DNA of 64,000 bases. Source: Ceratotherium simum simum. Lineage: Eukaryota; Chordata; Mammalia; Perissodactyla; Rhinocerotidae. Positions 35,540 through 46,420 of this stretch are shown here, one piece after another. Location: assembly GCF_000283155.1 (NCBI RefSeq), contig NW_004454210.1:7759772-7823771 (forward strand), in the 5' to 3' direction. Numbering within the stretch: the stretch's first letter is position 1; each line of letters opens with the position of its first letter. Below the pieces are notes generated by a model. It did no database searches. It was given only the letters and a program-made list of their open reading frames with translations, and was not told the DNA's origin. Position numbers and translations under genes: made by a program.

Positions 35540-35722
35540 CCTCGGCTTTGAAATAGACAACCCCAGTTTCAAATCTAGCCCTGCTACTCAAGAGTTTTGT
35601 TGATTTGGGCATATCCTTGTCTGTGCATGGGTGTAATAACCTCTACTTCCGTGGGTGGTTGTGAGGATAAAATTCTGTGCATAGAGTAAGCATCCATTCA
35701 GTGGTAGCTATTTATTATTAAT
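35540..35722 (+). repeat. MIR SINE
   Basis: caaatctagccctgctactc, gggcatatccttgtctgtg, ggttgtgaggataaaattct and gtggtagctatttattatta give the MIR order on the plus strand. Confidence 0.7.
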
Positions 35723-36494
35723 TCCATATTTTTAAATGTGCAGTTCCATCTGTGATGCCCCTACCTTTTTTCTTTTTAATCAATTGGGAGACTTCGACTG
35801 GTGCTCTAAGACCCAGTTGTCACTCTCCGAAGACTTTGCTGATAACCCTCAAGATGCTCTTTACTCTCTTCCTTTGTTGTTACTTTACAATGGATATATG
35901 AATAACATTATTGTGCTTGTTAAACTCAACAAATATTTATTGGATGAATGACATTAAAATTCATCTAGAAAAAAATGCCATCCTTTTCGAGAGGTGAGAA
36001 CTAGAATTGTGCCTTCCACATGGCTGTACATGTACAATGACTAGAATAAAACTTGGATCATGAACCCCCCATTCAGTATTATAATACTAGGCTGCCTCTC
36101 CGTTTTCACTTTGTTCTTGTATTAGACCAGTGGTTTTCAAACCTTTATAAAGGCATAGAATGCTTTATTCAAATTTAATCTTATATGGAACCCCAACATA
36201 TAAAATAGATCAAAGTAAATCTGCCATAGTGGTAGTTGGAAGTTTGAGAGGTTAGGATGGGAAGGAAGCCTCAGGGAACTATGTCTTCCCCAACCCTGCT
36301 TCAATAGTCGTCGAGGTTCTTCAGAAGCCTGCTGAACTGTGTATTAGTTCATAAATTATACATCTTATTTTTGTGACCCCAGTGCCTAGCACTGTGCAGT
36401 TTTCCTGGAAGCACATTTAATTGGTCTCAGCAAATTGAACTCAAGCATTTCTATGTCCTTTTACTTTTCCTCTTTATGAAATTAAATGGATTAC
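35723..36494. other. Intergenic, one possible hAT end
   Basis: ccagtggttttcaaaccttt at 36125-36144 looks like a hAT-Charlie terminus (element perhaps 36127-36225), too diverged to name. Otherwise unassigned. Confidence 0.4.
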
Positions 36495-36509
36495 TGATTT
36501 TTACTTTTT

Positions 36510-36816
36510 TTTATTTCTTTTGTGAGGAAGATCAGCCCTGAGCTAACATCCACGCCAATCCTCCTCTTTTTGCTGAGGAAGACCGGCCCTGAGCTAACAT
36601 CTATTGCCAATCCTCCTCCTTTTTTTCCCCCTTTTTCCCACCAAAGCCCCAGTAGATAGTTGTATGTCATAGTTGCACATCCTTCTAGTTGCTGTATGTG
36701 GGACGCCGCCTCAGCATGGCCGGACAAGCAGTGCGTTGGTGCGCGCCCAGGATCCGAACCCGGGCCACCAGCAGTGGAACAGGCTCACCTAACCACTAAG
36801 CCATGGGGCCGGACCT
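36510..36816 (-). mobile_element. ERE-type SINE, composite long form
   Basis: Same composite layout as the copy at 27234. Exact target duplication TGATTTTTACTTTTT at 36495-36509 and 36817-36831. Confidence 0.95.
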
Positions 36817-37104
36817 TGATTTTTACTTTTTAAGAATAACATTTGTTGTTTTCTTCTGATTGTAAAAACAATACATGCAGATGACAGAAAATAGCAAACA
36901 TCTATTCACTACACAAATGAAAATGTAGCAAAACTCCTTGATTATGCAAATTCAGATATAATACTATTGGTGAATGGTTCCTGCCATTTACACCAGGTGA
37001 ATCCTGGTCATTTTACTTTCCTCAAAATACTGTGCCCACCCCCCCACCCCACCCCCGATTTTATGTAATTGAATTTTTCAGGAGGGGGGCTTCATTTCTA
37101 GCCT

Positions 37105-37192
37105 TCAGTTGAGAGTTTGCGTACGTTATTCCACACAAAAATCTTGCCAGATAGATATCCCCATTTTACACATGAGAAATGGGGGATTTAAC
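37105..37192 (-). repeat. MIR, left part (split by an L1)
   Basis: gttattccacacaaaaatct, ccccattttacacatgagaa, atgggggattta is MIR read in reverse. The expected continuation (aagttacctgcccaaattca) is found 2.5 kb away at 39746, after the L1. Confidence 0.75.
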
Positions 37193-38211
37193 AAAAATTA
37201 AGTCTAGCAAAGTCATAGGGTATAAGATCTACATATAGATATCAGTGTATTTATATATGCTATCAGTGAACAATCTCAAAATGAAATTAGGAAAACAATT
37301 CCATTCACAAGAGCATCATAAAAATCTGAATAAATTTAATGAAAGTAATGTAAGACCTATACACTGAAAACTATAAAACATTGTTGAGAGAAATCAAAGA
37401 AGATCTAGATAAATAAACATACCATATTCATGGATTGAACACTTACTGTTAAGATGATAGTTCTCTCCAAATTTATCTATACATTCAATGTAGTCTCTAT
37501 CAAAACTCCAGCAGGCTTTCTTCTTTTTAGAAATTGACAAGTTTGATCCTAAAATGTATATGGAAATGCAAAGGAACCAGAATAACCAAACAATTTTGAA
37601 AAAGAAAAGCAAAGGTGGTGGGCTTCTATTATCTGATTTCAAAACATATTATAAAGCTACAGCAATGAAGACAGTGTGGCATTGGCATAAGGATAGACAT
37701 ATAGATCAACGGAACAGAATAGATAGCCCAGAAATAAACCCTTACATTTATGGTCAATTGATTTTCAACAAATATGCTAAAACAATTCAATAGGGAAAGG
37801 GTAATGTTTTTAACAAATAGTGCTGGGACAATTAAATATCCATGCATGGTGGGAGAGAAGAACTTTGATCCTTACCTCGCACCATACATAAAAATTAATT
37901 CAAATGAATCATAGACCTAAATATAAAAGAGCTAAAACTTTATAAATTCTGGAAAACAGGAGAAAAACCTTTTGATGTTACGGTAAGCAAAGATTGCTTA
38001 GTTATGACACCAAAATCATGATCCATTAAAAAAATTGATAAATTGGACTTAATAGAAATTTAAAACTTTTAATTTAGGTATTAAGAAAAAAAAAGACAAG
38101 CACAGACTAGGAGAAAATATTTGCAAATCATATATCCAACAAAGGACTTGTATCCAGAATAAGGACACATAATAATAATGAGACAAATTACCTAATTTAA
38201 AAGTGGGCAAA

Positions 38212-38686
38212 GGGCCAGGCCCGTGGCTTAGCGGTTAAGTGCGCACACTCCGCTACTGGTGGCCCCGGGTTCGGATCCCGGGAGTGCACCAAGCACCGCT
38301 TGTCCGGCCATGCTGAGGCCGTGTCCCACATACAGCAACTAGAAGGATGTNNNNNNNNNNNNNNNNNNNNNNNNNNNNNNNNNNNNNNNNNNNNNNNNNN
38401 NNNNNNNNNNNNNNNNNNNNNNNNNNNNNNNNNNNNNNNNNNNNNNNNNNGTCCCACATACAGCAACTAGAAGGATGTGCAACTATACATACAGCTATCT
38501 ACGGGGGCTTTGGGGGAAAAAAGGAGGAGGATTGGCCATAGATGTTAGCTCAGAGCTGGTCTTCCTCAGCAAAAAGAGGAGGATTAGCACGGATGTTAGC
38601 TCAGGGCTGATCTTCCTCACAAAAAAATAAAAAATAAATAAAACTGTTTGGAAAAAAAAAACTTTAAAAAATAAATAAATAAAAAT
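38212..38686 (+). mobile_element. ERE-type SINE with assembly gap, inside L1
   Basis: Head GGGCCAGGCCCGTGGCTTAG; composite long tail. Target duplication AAAAGTGGGCAAA at 38199-38211 and 38687-38699, exact. Apparent length is inflated by 100 N and a 28-base sequence present on both sides of the gap. Confidence 0.94.
38351..38450. other. Assembly gap, 100 N, probably false
   Basis: The 28 bases before it (38323-38350) are identical to the 28 bases after it (38451-38478), as if two contig ends that overlap were not merged. Confidence 0.95.
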
Positions 38687-38724
38687 AAAAGTGGGCAAAA
38701 TATTTGAATAGACAAACCAAAGTA

Positions 38725-38969
38725 GGTTTTTATTTTCATAAGGAAGATTAGCCCTGAGCTAACATCGGATGCCAATCCTCCTCCTTTTGCTGAAGAAGAT
38801 TAGCCCTGGGCTAATATCCATGCCCATCTTCCTCTACTTTATATGGGATGCCATCACAGCATGGCTTGACAAGTGGTGCATTGGTCAGCGCCCAGGATCC
38901 AAACCTGTGAAGCCCAGGCCACCGAAGCGGAGCGCACAAACTTAACTGCTATGCCACTGGGCCGGCCCC
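38725..38969 (-). mobile_element. ERE-type SINE, second insertion in the same L1
   Basis: Long-tail form in reverse with head ..CACTGGGCCGGCCCC. ccaaag flanks both sides (38717-38722 and 38970-38975) and the L1 reads through cleanly when it is removed. Confidence 0.9.
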
Positions 38970-39751
38970 CCAAAGAAGATTGTTGAATGGCTAATAAGCA
39001 CATGAAAAGATGCTCAACATCATTAATCATTAGGGAAATGCAAATTAAAACCATAACGAGATACACTTCATACTCAGTAGAATGGCTATAATCATAAAGA
39101 CAGAAGATAACACATTTTGGTGAAGATGTGGAGAAACTGGAACCCGCGTACATTGCTGGTCGGAATGTACAATGATGCAGACACTTTGGAAAACAGTTTG
39201 GCAGTTTTTCAAAAAGTAAAACATAAAGTTACCATACCCAGCAATTCCACTCCTAGGTATATACTAAAGAGAAATGAAAACATATATCTAGAGACTTATA
39301 TACCAACATTCATAGCAGCATTACTTATAACAGGCAAAAAGTGAAAACAATCCAAATGTCTATCAATTTGTGAATGAGTAAACTATGTGGTATATCCATA
39401 CAATGGAATAGTATTTGGCAGTAAAAAAGAAACAATACATGCTAAAACATGGATGGACCTAAAAAACATTATACCAAATGCAAAAGACTATACATTGTAT
39501 GATTCCATTTATATGAAATTTCTAGAAGAAGCAAATTTGTAGGTTCAGTAAGCAGATCGGTGATTGCTGGGGCTGGGAGCCAGATTTGGCTGCAAACAGG
39601 CATGAGAGAACTTTATGGGGAAACGTTCTAAAACTAGATTTTTGTGATGGTTGCACAACTGTATAAATTTACTAAAAATCATCAAACTGTGCATTTGAGA
39701 TATGTATATTATATCTTGTAACTTCAACAAAGTTGTTTTAAAAAATTAAGT

Positions 39752-39840
39752 TACCTGCCCAAATTCACCTATCATGTATCAGAACTAGATTAGGCCCAAG
39801 TGTGCCCAACTGCAAAGCCTGAACTCTGTTTAGTCTTAGG
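39752..39840 (-). repeat. MIR, right part
   Basis: acctgcccaaattcacctat, gtatcagaactagattaggc, gcaaagcctgaactctg continues the MIR of 37105-37192. Confidence 0.75.
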
Positions 39841-40252
39841 GTTTTTGGAAACTCCAGCTCTGTCATGAACACCTGAAGCCCCAGTTGGTGTTCTAGTTGG
39901 GGATGATTCCTGAAGGGAGTCTAGCATGTCATTTGGACCTGATTTAGCTTCTGTGCTTAAATGGCAGTGGATCAGTATGCTTTTATGGTTGTAGAGTAAT
40001 ATAATGGCTGTTAAAATACACCCCTACTCATAGCTATGTATTGTACTTGAGTCAAGAAGGAAAACAGTGTCTACTAGTAATTGAAGTAAAATAATGAAAA
40101 TAATTAACTCTTCTCTCTCCAGAATTTATAGATAAGAATGATTTCCTTGGATTCCCTTAAAAATGCAGTTGTTTGTATCTGCAGTTTCTAAGTTAATGAG
40201 CACAAAGGCACCTTGGGAACGTTTTGAGTAGAACTTTAATTCACTCCAAAGA
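39841..40252. other. Intergenic, nothing seen
   Basis: No gene, RNA or clear repeat recognised. Confidence 0.5.
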
Positions 40253-40267
40253 TGTTCATTCATTTTA

Positions 40268-40490
40268 TTTTTTTATTATTTATTTTTTTATAATTTTATT
40301 TATTTATTTTTTCCCCCAAAGCCCCAGTAGATAGTTGTATGTCATAGTTGCACATCCTTCTAGTTGCTGTATGTGGGACGTGGCCTCAGCATGGCCGGAC
40401 AAGCGGTGCATCAGTGCGCACCCAGGATCCAAACCCGGGCCGCCAGCAGCGGAGCGCGCGCACTTAACCGCTAAGCCACGGGGCCGGCCC
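40268..40490 (-). mobile_element. ERE-type SINE
   Basis: Clean copy, head ..CACGGGGCCGGCCC. Exact target duplication TGTTCATTCATTTTA at 40253-40267 and 40491-40505. Confidence 0.96.
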
Positions 40491-40779
40491 TGTTCATTCA
40501 TTTTAGAAACTGATAGTGTTACCACATATATTATACCTTATTCTGTACCTGACGAACTCAGAAAGGGAACATGCATATCATTTATTTATTTGATTTAAAA
40601 AGTCACTAAATCAAAAGATTTGTACTTATCCCAGAAAAGTACTTCCCTATCTTGGCAATTATCTAACCTTTCCAAGTTATTCTCATTTATGTTACCAAGA
40701 TAAATATTTACATTAGCAGTGTTAAACAAGTTGATTGGAAACAAGTTAATCCATTTGAAAGTATTTCAGAAGTCATGTC

Positions 40780-41170
40780 CCTTCACTCTTAAATTCTTCA
40801 GCACGCTCACCCTAAGAATAAATGCAGTCTCCTACAAAACTACAATATGATTATCATATCTAAGAAAAATTAGCAATAATTCCATATCATCTAGTACCCA
40901 GTCCATATTCATATTTCCCCCATTGTTCCTAAAGTGTTTATAGCTGTTTTTCCCCCTGAACCGAGATCCAATCAGGGTTCATATATTGTTTTTGGTTATG
41001 TCTCTTTAATCTCTTAATCTAGAATAATCTTCCTAGCTTTTTTTTTCCTCATGACATTGACTTTTTTAAGAGTTCAGGTCATTTGGCTGTAGAAATGTCC
41101 TATGTTCTGCATTTGTCTGATTGCTTCCTCATGGTTAGTTAAATTTTAAGTGACACTTATAAATAATGTT
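40780..41170 (+). repeat. Old interspersed repeat, copy 1 of 2
   Basis: tctagtacccagtccatatt, catatttcccccattgttcc, atccaatcagggttcatata, ggttatgtctctttaatctc, tgcatttgtctgattgcttc. The same order of blocks recurs at 41850-42640. I recognise it as a common mammalian repeat but cannot name the family reliably. Confidence 0.55.
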
Positions 41171-41223
41171 ACAGCATTTGATGGTACCATAGACAGGTAG
41201 GGTGTGTTACATGGATATTCTTT

Positions 41224-41454
41224 TTTTTTTTTTTTTTATAAAATCCAGACTCTTTTTTTTTTTTTTAATTTTTTCCCCCCAAAGCCCCAGTGGAGAGTTG
41301 TATGTCGTAGCTGCACATCCTTCTAGTTGCTGTATGTGGGACTCGGCCTCAGAATGAACGGAGAAGTGGTGCCTCGATGCGCACCTGGGATCCGAACCTG
41401 GGCCACCAGCATCGCAGCGCGCGCACTTAACCACCAAGCCACAGGGCCGGCCCG
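41224..41454 (-). mobile_element. ERE-type SINE with a doubled tail
   Basis: Two T runs separated by ataaaatccagactc precede the body; head ..CACAGGGCCGGCCC. Target duplication ACATGGATATTCTTT at 41209-41223 and 41455-41469. Confidence 0.94.
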
Positions 41455-41849
41455 ACATGGATATTCTTTGCTTTTGATAATACAAAATTAACATCAGAAT
41501 CAAGTGAAAATCTTGCAATACTATAAATATTGCTATTGCCCTGATTTAGGTCTAGCCTAGGAAGAGTACAGTTATTACGCAAAAAAAAAAAAAAAAAAAA
41601 CCAGTAGAGATCTGTGATCTGTGATTTGGTATCTATGCTTCAGAAAGGGCATAAGTATTATGAAAATTAATAAATTAAGTAAAATGTTTTACTATCCAAT
41701 TTTCTGACTTGGTTTATCCTCTTGCTTGCTTTCAGATTCTCTGTACACAAAAGTACATCTCAAGATTGGAGGAAAATAATTCTGAAGAATTTATGCTTTA
41801 TAATTTAATAGCTTTAAATTATTTTTAATGTAATAATAAATTTGATTAC

Positions 41850-42640
41850 TATTTTTGACTTTTATTGTGGAAATTTTCAAACACACATAAAAGTATCATA
41901 GAATGAACCCCAGGAGCCCATCAGCTAACTTCAGCAGCTGTCAGCATTCTGCTGTTCTCCTTTCATCCATGTCCATCCACACAGTTTTGTGTTGCTCTTG
42001 TTTGCTGGAGTATTTTAAAGCAAATCTCAGGCATTATACCCTTTTTCCTTTAAATACTTCTGTATGTGTTTCTAACAGATAAAGACTTCAAAAACAAAAT
42101 CACAATGCTGTTGTTATAGCCAACAAAATTAATAAATTCTTATTCTTCTAATATTCAGTCTGTGTTCAGTTTTCCCCAATTGTCTCAAAAATGTCCTCTT
42201 ACAGTTGGTTTTTTCCAATCAGGATCCAAACTAGGTCCACACATTGCATTTGGTTGATATTTCTCTTAAGACTATTTTAGTCTATAATACTTCCCTCTGT
42301 CTTTTTTTATACCATTTTTTTCTTGAAGAAACTGGATCATTTGTCCTCTAGAATTTCTCACATTCTGCACTGGCTGACTGTATCCACACAGTGTTGTTTT
42401 TCTTGCTCCTCTAGCCTCTATATTTTCTGTAAGCTGGTAGTTAGATCTAGAAACTTGATTAGATTTAAATTCCATTATTTTGGCAAGAGTATTTCATAGC
42501 AGGAGTATGTACTTCCTGTTGCATCACATTTGAAGGAACATAATGTCTGGGTCCCATGTTTAGTGACGTTAAGATTATTCAGTGGATTTTGGTGTTATCG
42601 GATGATCTATTACAGAGTCCCCCATGAACTTGTCACTTAA
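41850..42640 (+). repeat. Old interspersed repeat, copy 2 of 2
   Basis: Longer copy: ttattgtggaaattttcaaac, ctggagtattttaaagcaaa, caattgtctcaaaaatgtcc, ccaatcaggatccaaactag, gaagaaactggatcatttgt, gtaagctggtagttagatct. No coding frame. Confidence 0.6.
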
Positions 42641-43560
42641 TAGTTTAAGCAGCCATCAATAATTGTTGCCTGATTGGACCAGAAAACAATCAAGTACAGT
42701 TTGTCTGACCCACAGTTTCTCATTTCCAAAGCTAACAGGTTTTGACCTAATTATCCACTGCAGTTGCTTTCAAGTAGAAGAATTATAGTTTTGAAACTAG
42801 GTTAATTAAATGGTTTTAAAATTGAAAAACAAATCTCATAGTCACTTGGTGTGTATAAGCTATAGTTTTAGTTGGCATTTTAGTTGTGATATGCATCATT
42901 CAAAAGGTTAATCTTCCCTCCACCCCCCCCACCTCACCATATGCAAAAATTAGCTTGAAGTAGATTAAAGATGTAAATTTAAGAGCTAAAACTCTAAAAT
43001 TCTTAGAAGAAAACATACAGGGTAAATCTTCATGGCTTTGGATTAGGCAATGGTTTCTTAGATGTGACACAAAGGCATAAACAACAAAAGAAGAAATAGA
43101 TAAATTGGACTTCATCAGAATTATATTAAAATTAAAAACATTTGTGCTACAAAAAACATCATCAAGTGAGTGAAAAGACAACTCAGAATGAGAGAAAATA
43201 TCTGTAAATCACATATCTGACAAGAGACTTGTATCTATCATATATCAAGAACTCTCAAAATTCAATAACAAAAAAAAACCCAATTTAAAAATGTGAAAAG
43301 GATTTGAATAGACAATTTTCCAAAGAAGATATACAAATGGCCAATAAGCACATGAAAAGAAGCTTAGCATCATTAGTATAAAAAACCATCAGATAAATGC
43401 AAATCAAAACCACAATGAGGTTCTACTTCATTCTCACTAGAATGGCTATATTAGAAAAGACAGATAATAACAAGTGTTGATGAGGATATGGAGAAATTAG
43501 AACCCTCATACATTGCTGGTGGGAATGTAAAATGATACAGCTGCTTTAAAAAGCAGTTTG

Positions 43561-43812
43561 GGGGGCTGGCCTTGTGGTGTAGTAGTTAAGTAAGCGCAAT
43601 CCACTTCAGCAGCCTGGGGTTCGCAGGTTCGGATCCCAGGCACGGACCTACGCACAACTCATCAAGCCATGCTGTGGCAGCGTCCCACATACAAAATAGA
43701 GGAAGATGGGCACAGAAGTTAGTTCAGGGCCAATCTTCCTCAGCAAAAAGAGGAAGATTGGCAATGGATGTTAGCTCATAGCCAATCTTCCTCATCAAAA
43801 AAAAAAAAAAAA
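43561..43812 (+). mobile_element. ERE-type SINE, first of a stacked pair
   Basis: Long-tail form. aagcagttt precedes it (43552-43560) and aagcagttc follows its poly-A (43813-43821). Confidence 0.93.
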
Positions 43813-43821
43813 AAGCAGTTC

Positions 43822-44066
43822 GGGGGGCCAGCCCCATGGCGTAGTGGTTAAGTTCAGCATGCTCCACATTGGCAGCCTGGGTTCATGGCTTCGGATCCCA
43901 GGCATGGACCTACCACTTATCAGCCATGCTGTGGCAGCAACCCACATACAAAATAGAGGGAGATTGGCACAGATGTTAGCTCAGGGCTAATCTTCCTCAG
44001 GCAAAAAGAGGAAGATTGGCAACGGATGTTAGCTCAGGGTGAAACTTCTTCACCAAATAAATAAAT
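43822..44066 (+). mobile_element. ERE-type SINE, second of a stacked pair
   Basis: Head GGGGGGCCAGCCCCATGG; tail ends in (AAAT)n. Followed by the third copy of aagcagttt at 44067-44075, after which the L1 resumes. Confidence 0.93.
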
Positions 44067-44990
44067 AAGCAGTTTGGCATTTCCTCAAAAGGTTAAACAC
44101 AGAGCTACCATGTGACTCAGCAATTCTACTCCTAGGAATATACTAGAGAAATTAAAACATATGTCCATATAAAAACTTGTACGCAAATGTTATAGCAGCA
44201 TTATTCATAATAGCCAAAAAATGGAAACAACCCAAATATCCATCAGCTGATGAGAGGATAAACAAAATGTGGTATGTCCATACAATGGAATATTATTCAG
44301 CCATAAAAATGAGTGTAGCACTGCTACATGCTACAACACGGATGAACCTTTAAAACGCTGTACTAAGTGAAAGAAGCCAGTCACAGCAGGGCACATAATG
44401 TAGGATTCCATTATGTGAAGTATCCAGAATAGGCAAATCTTTAGAGACAGAAGATAGATCAGTGGTTGTCTATGACTGGGTTGGTGAGGTGTGAGGGAAG
44501 AGCAGAGAACTGCTAACGGGTATGCGGTTTCTCTTTGGGATAATAAAATGTTCTAAAATTGATTGTGGTGATGGTTGTACTCTACTGTTGTAGTATGTAC
44601 TTTAAATAAGTGAATTGTATGGTATGTGTATTATAGCTCAATAAAGCTGCTATTATTATTATTTTTTTAACTTTCAGGATAAAAGTTAAAGTTGTTCACT
44701 CAGGGAGAAACTGCTCTACTGTTAGTGGTGAACTAGAACTTGAATTTACAGATTCTATCGGTACTCCTTCCAAAAGCTATTCTTCCTACCAAATACTTTA
44801 ATTCTGTGACTGAACAAACTCAAGGTCATAAATGCTGAGTTTTGCTTCACCAAATAAAGCTGAGATTTCTAGCATAAATAAATAAATTGATTGAATGAAT
44901 GAATGTCTGTATTCTTTCTAAGTTAGTTGAGGGGATGTTCTAACATATTTGGACTACAAGACTGACAAGGACAACCACAGGGGCCTTTTT

Positions 44991-45117
44991 AGTGGTGGCA
45001 TAGTCTAGAGGTTAAGGGCTAAGAATCCAGCATCATATAGACTTGGACTTAAAACCCGGCCCCCCTACTTCCAGGCTCTCTCCTTGAACAAATTGCTCAA
45101 TCTCTCACTTGCACCAT
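44991..45117 (+). repeat. MIR 5' half
   Basis: tggcatagtctagaggttaag, acttggacttaaaacccggc, ccttgaacaaattgctcaat is the tRNA-like head and core of MIR. Confidence 0.7.
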
Positions 45118-45290
45118 CTCACTTGGTCCTCACATCCGTCCTGAAATGTAGGTAATAGTAGTCCCATTTTCTTACAAATGAGGAAACTCAAGCTCAGCAA
45201 ATTTAAGTAACGGTTCACATTTCTGTAAATGCTTAAACTGCTGTTCAAACTTGTGTCTGCTTGCCTCCAAAGCGGTGCCACCTAATCAAG
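45118..45290 (-). repeat. MIR-like fragment, opposite orientation
   Basis: cttggtcctcacatccgtcc, agtcccattttcttacaaat, gaggaaactcaagctcagca is MIR in reverse, directly abutting the forward fragment. Confidence 0.6.
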
Positions 45291-45440
45291 TATAAGCCAC
45301 AATGCCAGTTTATGAATTTATGGGGGGACACATGCCTTTCTATTGACCAAGAGGGTTGAGTCATCTCTTCAGAGGCCTAATTTTCTAGTTTCAAATACTT
45401 GGGGAATTGAATTAATAATCAGAAAATTGATACATGGGTG

Positions 45441-46089
45441 TGTGGGAGATCAAGATTTGGCCACCCTGAAATCTGTCTTTTTATCTTGATTGTTTTCTCT
45501 GAGGGACATTTGACCTCCGCCACTAACTGCCTAAAGAATTTGACATAGTAACTCCTTCCTGGAACAGATCTTGTATCTGATGGCTGTAATATAATGTAAA
45601 ATAGATGTTACAATAGAAAAGGCATCAACAAGCCCATTTATGTCTCTGGCCACATTCTTTGGATGGCCCTGCAAGGAGTTGCCAGACAAACATTTACATT
45701 TATAAGGGAAATCTCCATTTGTAAAGGTGTCTCTCTCTCTGTTTTGGGAAGAGGGGGGATAGCCTCATTTCTAGAGACTTATCAATGTGGAAGGTGAGGC
45801 CTTAAATCTGCATAATAACCTTACTCTTGTTTACTGCGCTTTAGTGGTAATCTCCTGTAACTGACTCCCCCCACCCCCAACATCCTCCTTTGTCATTAGC
45901 TCAAAATGATATGTAAGAAGAAAATCTCTGCTATTGTGTTGAGAAACGCAGTGTCCCTGCTTTCTCCCATGTATACATGCTATTAAACTTGGTATTATTT
46001 TCTCCTGCTAACTTGTCTTGTTAATGATTTGGCCAGCCATAAGAACCTTAAGGAAAAGGGCAGAGGGAGATTCTCCCTCTCTCCCGACA
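45441..46089 (+). mobile_element. Solitary LTR of an ERV1-type endogenous retrovirus
   Basis: 649 bases bounded by TGTGGGAG and CTCCCGACA, an imperfect inverted TG..CA terminus, and flanked by an exact 4-bp duplication ggtg (45437-45440 and 46090-46093), the size typical of gammaretrovirus-like integrations. An ATTAAA signal sits at 45982-45987, followed by a T/GT-rich stretch. No primer-binding site, gag, pol or env next to it, so it is a solo LTR left by recombination. Orientation inferred from the poly-A signal. Family name not assigned. Confidence 0.8.
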
Positions 46090-46093
46090 GGTG

Positions 46094-46190
46094 TAGACTC
46101 TGAGCGGAGAGAACTGAGGACATATTCGATGCAGAGAAAGCCCAGAGATGCCTGCCTGCTTTCCTGTAGGGCTCTGACCCGATCTGGTGT
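46094..46190. other. Short unassigned stretch right of the LTR
   Basis: No recognised feature. An open frame at 46018-46287 crosses the LTR boundary and is chance. Confidence 0.4.
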
Positions 46191-46420
46191 CATTATGCAT
46201 TCAAAAAATATGTTTAGAACCCATCATATGCCAGGTCTCATTCTAGACCTGGACATGATCCCGGCCTCCATGAAGCTTACATTCTAGTTGTGAGAGACAA
46301 ACATTAAACAAGTGAACTTAAAAATATGATAAATTCAGATAACAAGAAGTGTTATAAGGAAAATAGTAGAAAGTGACTTGGGATAGGGAATACCACTCAG
46401 AGGAGGTAGCATGTAACCTG
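46191..46420 (-). repeat. LINE-2 3' end, reverse
   Basis: tatgccaggtctcattctag and catgaagcttacattctagt with gacaaacattaaac is the reverse complement of the L2 terminus. Confidence 0.7.

Larger units (their letters stand above)
37204..39740 (+). mobile_element. 5'-truncated L1 inserted in a MIR
   Basis: ORF2-derived sequence (37554-37793 open frame: KATAMKTVWHWHKDRHIDQ and YIYGQLIFNKYAK) through the ORF2 C-terminal relic (acacttcatactcagtagaa, caatggaatagtatttggca) to a 3' end in poly-A. Perfect 11-base target duplication AAAAATTAAGT at 37193-37203 and 39741-39751. Contains two later EREs and an assembly gap. Confidence 0.9.
42900..44665 (+). mobile_element. L1 3' end with two stacked EREs
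   Basis: ORF2-derived sequence (gaaaacatacagggtaaatc, ggacttcatcagaattatat, agaagatatacaaatggcc, ccataaaaatgagtgtagca) running into an L1 3' end (atggtatgtgtattatagct, caataaagctgctatt). Frames are broken. Left boundary approximate. Confidence 0.85.

Noticed and set aside
46018..46287. Open frame of 89 codons on the plus strand
   Set aside because: It crosses the LTR end, the target duplication and L2 sequence, so it cannot be one ancestral gene.
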